Positions 60,266 to 64,000 of a stretch of 64,000 nt of DNA are shown here, piece after piece. The DNA comes from Gluconobacter cadivus (GTDB lineage Bacteria > Pseudomonadota > Alphaproteobacteria > Acetobacterales > Acetobacteraceae): assembly GCF_015244745.1 (NCBI RefSeq), contig NZ_JABCQI010000009.1, positions 62,001 through 126,000 of the forward strand, given 5' to 3'. The notes beneath the pieces were generated by a model. That model made no database searches. It saw nothing but the letters and a program-made list of their open reading frames with translations, and was not told where the DNA came from. The translations under genes and the position numbers were made by a program. Numbering within the stretch: the stretch's first letter is position 1; the number at the start of each line of letters is the position of its first letter.

Positions 60266-61501
60266 ATGACAGCCCACGGAGCCCGCGCCGTCGAGCGGTG
60301 CCGTCTTCTCGCGGATGGTCCGTTCAGCGAGACGCCGGGCAGTCTGTTCCGATTCTGGCTCGGTCCTGCCTATCAGCGCACGCTTGCGCAGGTCGCAGAA
60401 TGGATGGAAGAGGCCGGTCTCAGCACCCGTCTGGATGCTGCCGGCAGCCTTGTCGGGCGCTACGAGGGGCTTGTGCCGGGTGCTCCGGCCCTGATGATCG
60501 GTTCGCATCTCGATACTGTCCGTAATGGCGGTGCGTTTGATGGCAATCTGGGTGTCATGCTGGGGATCGAACTTGTTTCCGCCCTGAAGGAAGAGGGCAC
60601 TCGCCTACCATTCGCCATTGAGGTCATGGGGTTCGGAGACGAGGAGGGGTCCCGTTTTGCAGCTCCCATGATCTGTTCCCGCGCCATGGCCGGGCTGATT
60701 GAATCCATTCCCGAAGGCATGACGGATGCGTCCGGCGTGACCATGGCCGAAGCCATGATCCGTTATGGTCTTGACCCGGCGCGCCTGAGTGAAGCCGCCC
60801 GTCGGCCGGATGAGCTGATCGCTTATATTGAGCCTCATATCGAACAGGGCCCGGCGATCGAAAGCGTGGACGGAGAAATCGGCGTCGTCACAGCCATAGC
60901 CGCCCAGACCCGCCACCGGGTGACCGTCACCGGTCAGTCCGATCATGCGGGTACGACGCCCATGACCATGCGTCGGGACGCCCTGACGGCGGTGGCTGAA
61001 ATGATTCTCGCTGTTGAACGTCATGGCCGGTCCGGAGGCGCCACGCAGGTTGCCACGGTCGGGCAGGTTGAGGTCGTGCCCAATACCTCGAACGTCATCC
61101 CCGGCGAAGTCCGCTTCTCGCTCGACATGCGGGCTGAAACCGAGGCGGCTCGGGATGCGATGGTGGGCGCCATTCGCGCAGATCTGCACGCCATCGCCGC
61201 CAGCCGGGGCGTCGGCATCACGTTCGACACGCCGCAAATCCTGCCTGCCGCTGCCTGTGCGCCCGAACTGGTGGAGCGCCTGTCCCGGGCCGTGACAACC
61301 GTGACCGGCCGTCCGGCCCAGCGCGTTCTCAGCGGTGCTGGGCATGATGCCATGGCCATGGTCGATCTGTGCCCGATGGGCATGCTGTTCATTCGCAGCC
61401 CCGGCGGCCTCAGCCATCACCCCGATGAAACCGTTCGTGTGGGAGACGTCGCGCTCGCCCACCGCGCCCTGCTTGCCTTCGTCAAGGAGTTCCAGTCATG
61501 A
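60266..61501 (+). CDS. Allantoate amidohydrolase-like Zn-dependent hydrolase (HpxK-like)
   Basis: The 411-residue M20/AmaB-AllC family enzyme would cleave allantoate to ureidoglycine, ammonia and CO2. Di-metal ligands are visible: MIGSHLDTVRNGGAFDGNLG (His, Asp), GFGDEEGSRFA (Glu pair), YIEPHIEQGPA and GAGHDAMAM (His). Related members hydrolyse N-carbamoyl amino acids, and the neighbouring aminotransferase tips the call. CAGGAG lies five bases before ATG 60266. It is coupled to the next gene by ATGA. Confidence 0.87.
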   Translation: MTAHGARAVERCRLLADGPFSETPGSLFRFWLGPAYQRTLAQVAEWMEEAGLSTRLDAAGSLVGRYEGLVPGAPALMIGSHLDTVRNGGAFDGNLGVMLGIELVSALKEEGTRLPFAIEVMGFGDEEGSRFAAPMICSRAMAGLIESIPEGMTDASGVTMAEAMIRYGLDPARLSEAARRPDELIAYIEPHIEQGPAIESVDGEIGVVTAIAAQTRHRVTVTGQSDHAGTTPMTMRRDALTAVAEMILAVERHGRSGGATQVATVGQVEVVPNTSNVIPGEVRFSLDMRAETEAARDAMVGAIRADLHAIAASRGVGITFDTPQILPAAACAPELVERLSRAVTTVTGRPAQRVLSGAGHDAMAMVDLCPMGMLFIRSPGGLSHHPDETVRVGDVALAHRALLAFVKEFQS

Positions 61502-62730
61502 GCCAGCCCTCAACTTACGCACAGCTCGACCCGCCGTCCCGTCTGCTGATGGGGGCGGGGCCGACCAACGTCCATCCGCGCATTCTGCGCGCCATGTCCT
61601 ATGACGTGATCGGCCAGATGGACCCGGAAATGACCGCCTATATGGACGAGGTCATGGCTCTGTACCGCGAAGTCTTCCGCACGAAGAACCATTGGACGCT
61701 GCTCGTGAACGGCTCGGCCCGGTCGGCTATTGAAGCCGCTCTGGTATCGCTGGTCTCGCCGGGCATGAAGGTCGTCATTCCGCGTTTTGGCCGCTTCGGC
61801 CTGCTGCTGACGGAAATCGTCCATCGCTGTGGTGGCATTCCGTGTACGGTGGATGTGGAATGGGGGGAGGTCGTTGACCCGGACCGCATCGAAGCCGCCA
61901 TCATCGAACACAAGCCCGGTTTGGTCGCCTGTGTGCATGGCGACACGTCCACCACGACTGCCCAGCCGCTCGAAGAGATCGGCCGGATCTGCCGCAAGCA
62001 TGACGTGCTGTTCTATGTGGACGCTACGGCAACCCTCGGCGGCATGACGTTCGAGACCGATGCTTGGAATATCGACGTTGCCACGGCAGGGCTTCAGAAA
62101 TGCCTGAACGGTCCTCCGGGTTCCGCGCCGATCACGCTGTCGGACCGTGCGGTTGCTGCCATTCTCAAGCGCCGTCACGATGAAGCCGGTATTGCCACCG
62201 GTCAGGAACAGGGAAGTGGTCCGGTCATCCAGTCGAATTATTTCGATCTGGCGATGCTGATGAACTACTGGTCTCCGGCCCGGATGAACCATCATACCGA
62301 AGCGACCTCCATGCTTTATGCCGCGCGTGAGACGGCGCGTCTGGTTGTGGAAGAGGGTGTGGAGGCCCGTGTTGCGCGTCATGTCAGGGCAGGGCGCGCC
62401 ATGGTTGCCGGGCTGCGGGCCATGGGGCTAAAGGTCTATGGCGACGATACCACCCGCATGAGCAATGTTACCGGCGTCTGGGTGCCGGACGGTGTGGACA
62501 ATGCCCGCATCCGCGAACTGATGCGCGACGATTTCGGGATCGAGATCGTCTCGTCCTTTGGACCGCTGACCGGGAAGATCTGGCGCATCGGGGCCATGGG
62601 TCTCAACGCCCGCAAGGACAAGGTGCTCCTTACGCTGGCCGCGCTCGATTCTGTTCTGGCCGGCGAGGGCGTAACGCTCAACCGTGGCGCCGGCGTGGAT
62701 GCTGCCCGTGCTGCCTGGGATGCGGCCTGA
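61498..62730 (+). CDS. Ureidoglycine:glyoxylate aminotransferase-like (PucG/HpxJ)
   Basis: The 410-residue class V PLP enzyme has the Schiff-base Lys201 in ATAGLQKCLNGPPGSAPI and the ring-stacking GDTSTTTAQP. GQMDPEM has Gln40 where alanine:glyoxylate aminotransferases usually have His, a feature of PucG-type enzymes that act on ureidoglycine. The expected reaction gives oxalurate plus glycine from glyoxylate. The overlap with the HpxK-like gene means the unstable ureidoglycine could be used as soon as it forms. Confidence 0.86.
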   Translation: MSQPSTYAQLDPPSRLLMGAGPTNVHPRILRAMSYDVIGQMDPEMTAYMDEVMALYREVFRTKNHWTLLVNGSARSAIEAALVSLVSPGMKVVIPRFGRFGLLLTEIVHRCGGIPCTVDVEWGEVVDPDRIEAAIIEHKPGLVACVHGDTSTTTAQPLEEIGRICRKHDVLFYVDATATLGGMTFETDAWNIDVATAGLQKCLNGPPGSAPITLSDRAVAAILKRRHDEAGIATGQEQGSGPVIQSNYFDLAMLMNYWSPARMNHHTEATSMLYAARETARLVVEEGVEARVARHVRAGRAMVAGLRAMGLKVYGDDTTRMSNVTGVWVPDGVDNARIRELMRDDFGIEIVSSFGPLTGKIWRIGAMGLNARKDKVLLTLAALDSVLAGEGVTLNRGAGVDAARAAWDAA

Positions 62731-62764
62731 GCAGTTTTCGGGCCGGGGACTCTATCCGGAAGCT

Positions 62765-62950
62765 CTATTTCGGATGGTTCTTCCGGCCTGAACCACTTTT
62801 CTTCCCGCCACCGTCTTCCTTATTGACCGTGGCCCAGGCGCGGCGCTCCGCTTCCTTTTCGGAGATGCCGCGCTTTTCATAGCTTTCCTCGATATGCTCC
62901 GCTTTGCGTTTCTGTTTGTCGGTATAGGCTGACTTGTCCCCACGAGGCAT
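62765..62950 (-). CDS. Small basic conserved protein (often labelled plasmid stabilisation)
   Basis: ATG 62950 has AGGAGG upstream. The 61-residue protein is MPRGDKSAYTDKQKRK onward, with a helical EHIEESYEKRG part, RRAWATVNKED and a Gly/Lys/Ser-rich tail. Near-identical patterns occur widely on chromosomes, usually with an unsupported plasmid-stabilisation label. No partner toxin is visible. DNA or RNA binding is possible from charge alone. Confidence 0.75.
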   Translation of the reverse strand: MPRGDKSAYTDKQKRKAEHIEESYEKRGISEKEAERRAWATVNKEDGGGKKSGSGRKNHPK

Positions 62951-63121
62951 GATCCTGCCCTCCTGCATGAGATCCAGCCTCCTCTACGTCCGAACCCGAC
63001 ATGCGTTCCCCGGCGCTTTGTCCCTACACAAACAGGTGTAAGGGCAGGAGTGCGGGCTTGATCCGAAGCCCTCATGGCGCGAGCATCTCCGGACTTCATT
63101 GCCGCCCGGAGAACATGCAGA

Positions 63122-64000
63122 ATGTCGCTCGTCTTTCATCATACGCCCGAACGTGCCGCAGTCTGGCGAGAGAAATTCGCTCGTGCCCGGCCGGATATCC
63201 CGTTTCATGTCTGGCCTGAAACCGGCCCGAAAGAAGATGTCCGCTATCTTGCAGCCTGGCAGACGCCGGACGATCTCGGCGCGCTTTTTCCCAATCTGGA
63301 AGTTCTGTTCTCGCTGGGCGCAGGGATCGATCAGCTCAATCTGGCCAATATTCCCCCCGGCGTGCAGATCATCCGCATGGTGGAGAACAGTCTGGTTGAG
63401 GGCATGATCGAATATGTTCTGTGGGCGGTATTTTCCTTCCATCGGGACATGTTCCGCTACGCGCGCCAGCAGCGCGAGCATGTCTGGAACGGTTCGCATA
63501 ACCGTCCTGCACGGCTCTACCGCGTTGGCGTCATGGGGATGGGAGAACTGGGGAGCCCGGTTCTGGAGAAGCTCGTCTCTTTCGGATATGAATGCCGGGG
63601 CTGGAGCCGCAGCCGCCGGGAGGTCGCGGGCGTGACATCCTTTGCCGGAGAAGCGGAGCTGGGCGATTTTCTGGCGCAGACCGACATTCTGGTCTGCCTT
63701 GTCCCGCTCACGGAAGCGACACGCGGCATCCTCAACCGCGACCTTTTTGAAAAACTGCCGAAAGGCGCGTGCGTCATCAACTGCGGACGCGGTGGTCATC
63801 TGGTACAGGACGATCTGATCCCGGCGCTCGATAGCGGACAGCTGTCACAGGCGGTTCTCGATGTCGCCACGCCCGAACCGCTGCCGCCCGAACATCCGTT
63901 CTGGGATCATCCGCGTATTTTCCTGACCCCCCATATCGCCAGTGCCGCGCAGTCGGACAGCGCGGCCGAGGTCGTTCTGGCCAATTTGCGACGCTACGAA
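63122..64000 (+). CDS. ghrA: Glyoxylate/hydroxypyruvate reductase A-like dehydrogenase, cut at the right edge
   Basis: ATG 63122 (MSLVFHHTPERAAVW) has GGAGA about ten bases upstream and stays open to the window end (293 codons). Family length is near 310, so only the C-terminal tip is missing. The D-isomer 2-hydroxyacid dehydrogenase features are GVMGMGELGSPVLEKL (Rossmann), NCGRGGHLVQDD (catalytic Arg region), the DVATPEPLPPEHPFW Glu and TPHIASAAQ (His). It reduces glyoxylate or hydroxypyruvate with NADPH. A link to glyoxylate use by the neighbouring aminotransferase is plausible. Confidence 0.87.
   Translation, partial: MSLVFHHTPERAAVWREKFARARPDIPFHVWPETGPKEDVRYLAAWQTPDDLGALFPNLEVLFSLGAGIDQLNLANIPPGVQIIRMVENSLVEGMIEYVLWAVFSFHRDMFRYARQQREHVWNGSHNRPARLYRVGVMGMGELGSPVLEKLVSFGYECRGWSRSRREVAGVTSFAGEAELGDFLAQTDILVCLVPLTEATRGILNRDLFEKLPKGACVINCGRGGHLVQDDLIPALDSGQLSQAVLDVATPEPLPPEHPFWDHPRIFLTPHIASAAQSDSAAEVVLANLRRYE

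Noticed and set aside
62765-62950. Toxin-antitoxin or plasmid-maintenance locus
   Set aside because: Only a single small basic protein is present; the common database label does not show function and no partner gene is adjacent.
1-64000. CRISPR arrays, transposases, tRNA or rRNA genes
   Set aside because: Reading through intergenic regions I found no direct-repeat arrays, no transposase-like frames with terminal repeats and no tRNA-like folds. A covariance-model scan would be needed to exclude small RNAs.

Overview
The window reads as chromosome of an alphaproteobacterium. Acetobacteraceae, and Gluconobacter in particular, is the best guess. This is an inference from the moderately high G+C, the protein flavour (D-lactate:quinone dehydrogenase, DUF3035 and DUF1491 proteins, several TonB receptors, Tat-exported redox proteins) and the alphaproteobacterial gltX-pyrB-pyrC'-plsY-dprA-topA run. 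Coding density is high. I see no insertion sequence, prophage, CRISPR array, rRNA or tRNA.

Layout. 1-9.7 kb: the end of an mtnC-like gene, ribF, an iron-type operator array driving a catecholate-type TonB receptor, a convergent Sel1/GumN pair, then ileS-lspA-lipoprotein. 9.8-13.4 kb: mutL and respiratory dld. 13.5-16.2 kb: a copper-type TonB receptor (OprC-like CxxxM and HxM motifs) with a His-rich DUF2946-like protein. 16.2-22 kb: a DMT exporter, parE, two small exported unknowns and an OmpA-family protein. 22.1-32.6 kb: a long minus-strand run gltX-pyrB-pyrC'-plsY-dprA-topA-S41 protease-DUF1491, mostly overlapping or tightly spaced. Its pyrC-like gene lacks the HxH metal ligands and is probably a structural pseudo-dihydroorotase.

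32.7-44.5 kb: a coupled pair of proteins with Tat-like leaders (YjlB-type cupin and a Rossmann oxidoreductase), comEC, nth, an ABC exporter, a secreted amidohydrolase, a cation:proton antiporter with an AT-rich palindromic upstream region, rdgB-rph and divergent hrcA. 44.5-48.5 kb: PBP1A and prfB with an intact programmed +1 frameshift. 48.7-52.9 kb: a TonB-ExbB-ExbD-ExbD-TPR energy-transduction operon that could power the two receptors above. 52.9-54.9 kb: a solitary flgH and a sugar-nucleotide epimerase/reductase.

54.9-64.0 kb: the most interesting accessory block. It holds a DUF4089/AtzG-like small subunit, an AtzE-like amidase, a dicarboxylate-type symporter, a gamma-glutamyltransferase-fold hydrolase (HpxW-like), a LysR regulator with a nested palindrome, an allantoate-amidohydrolase-like enzyme, a PucG/HpxJ-like ureidoglycine aminotransferase and a GhrA-like glyoxylate reductase (cut by the window end). 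Together they resemble the lower part of the Klebsiella hpx purine pathway (allantoate to ureidoglycine to oxalurate to oxamate to oxalate).
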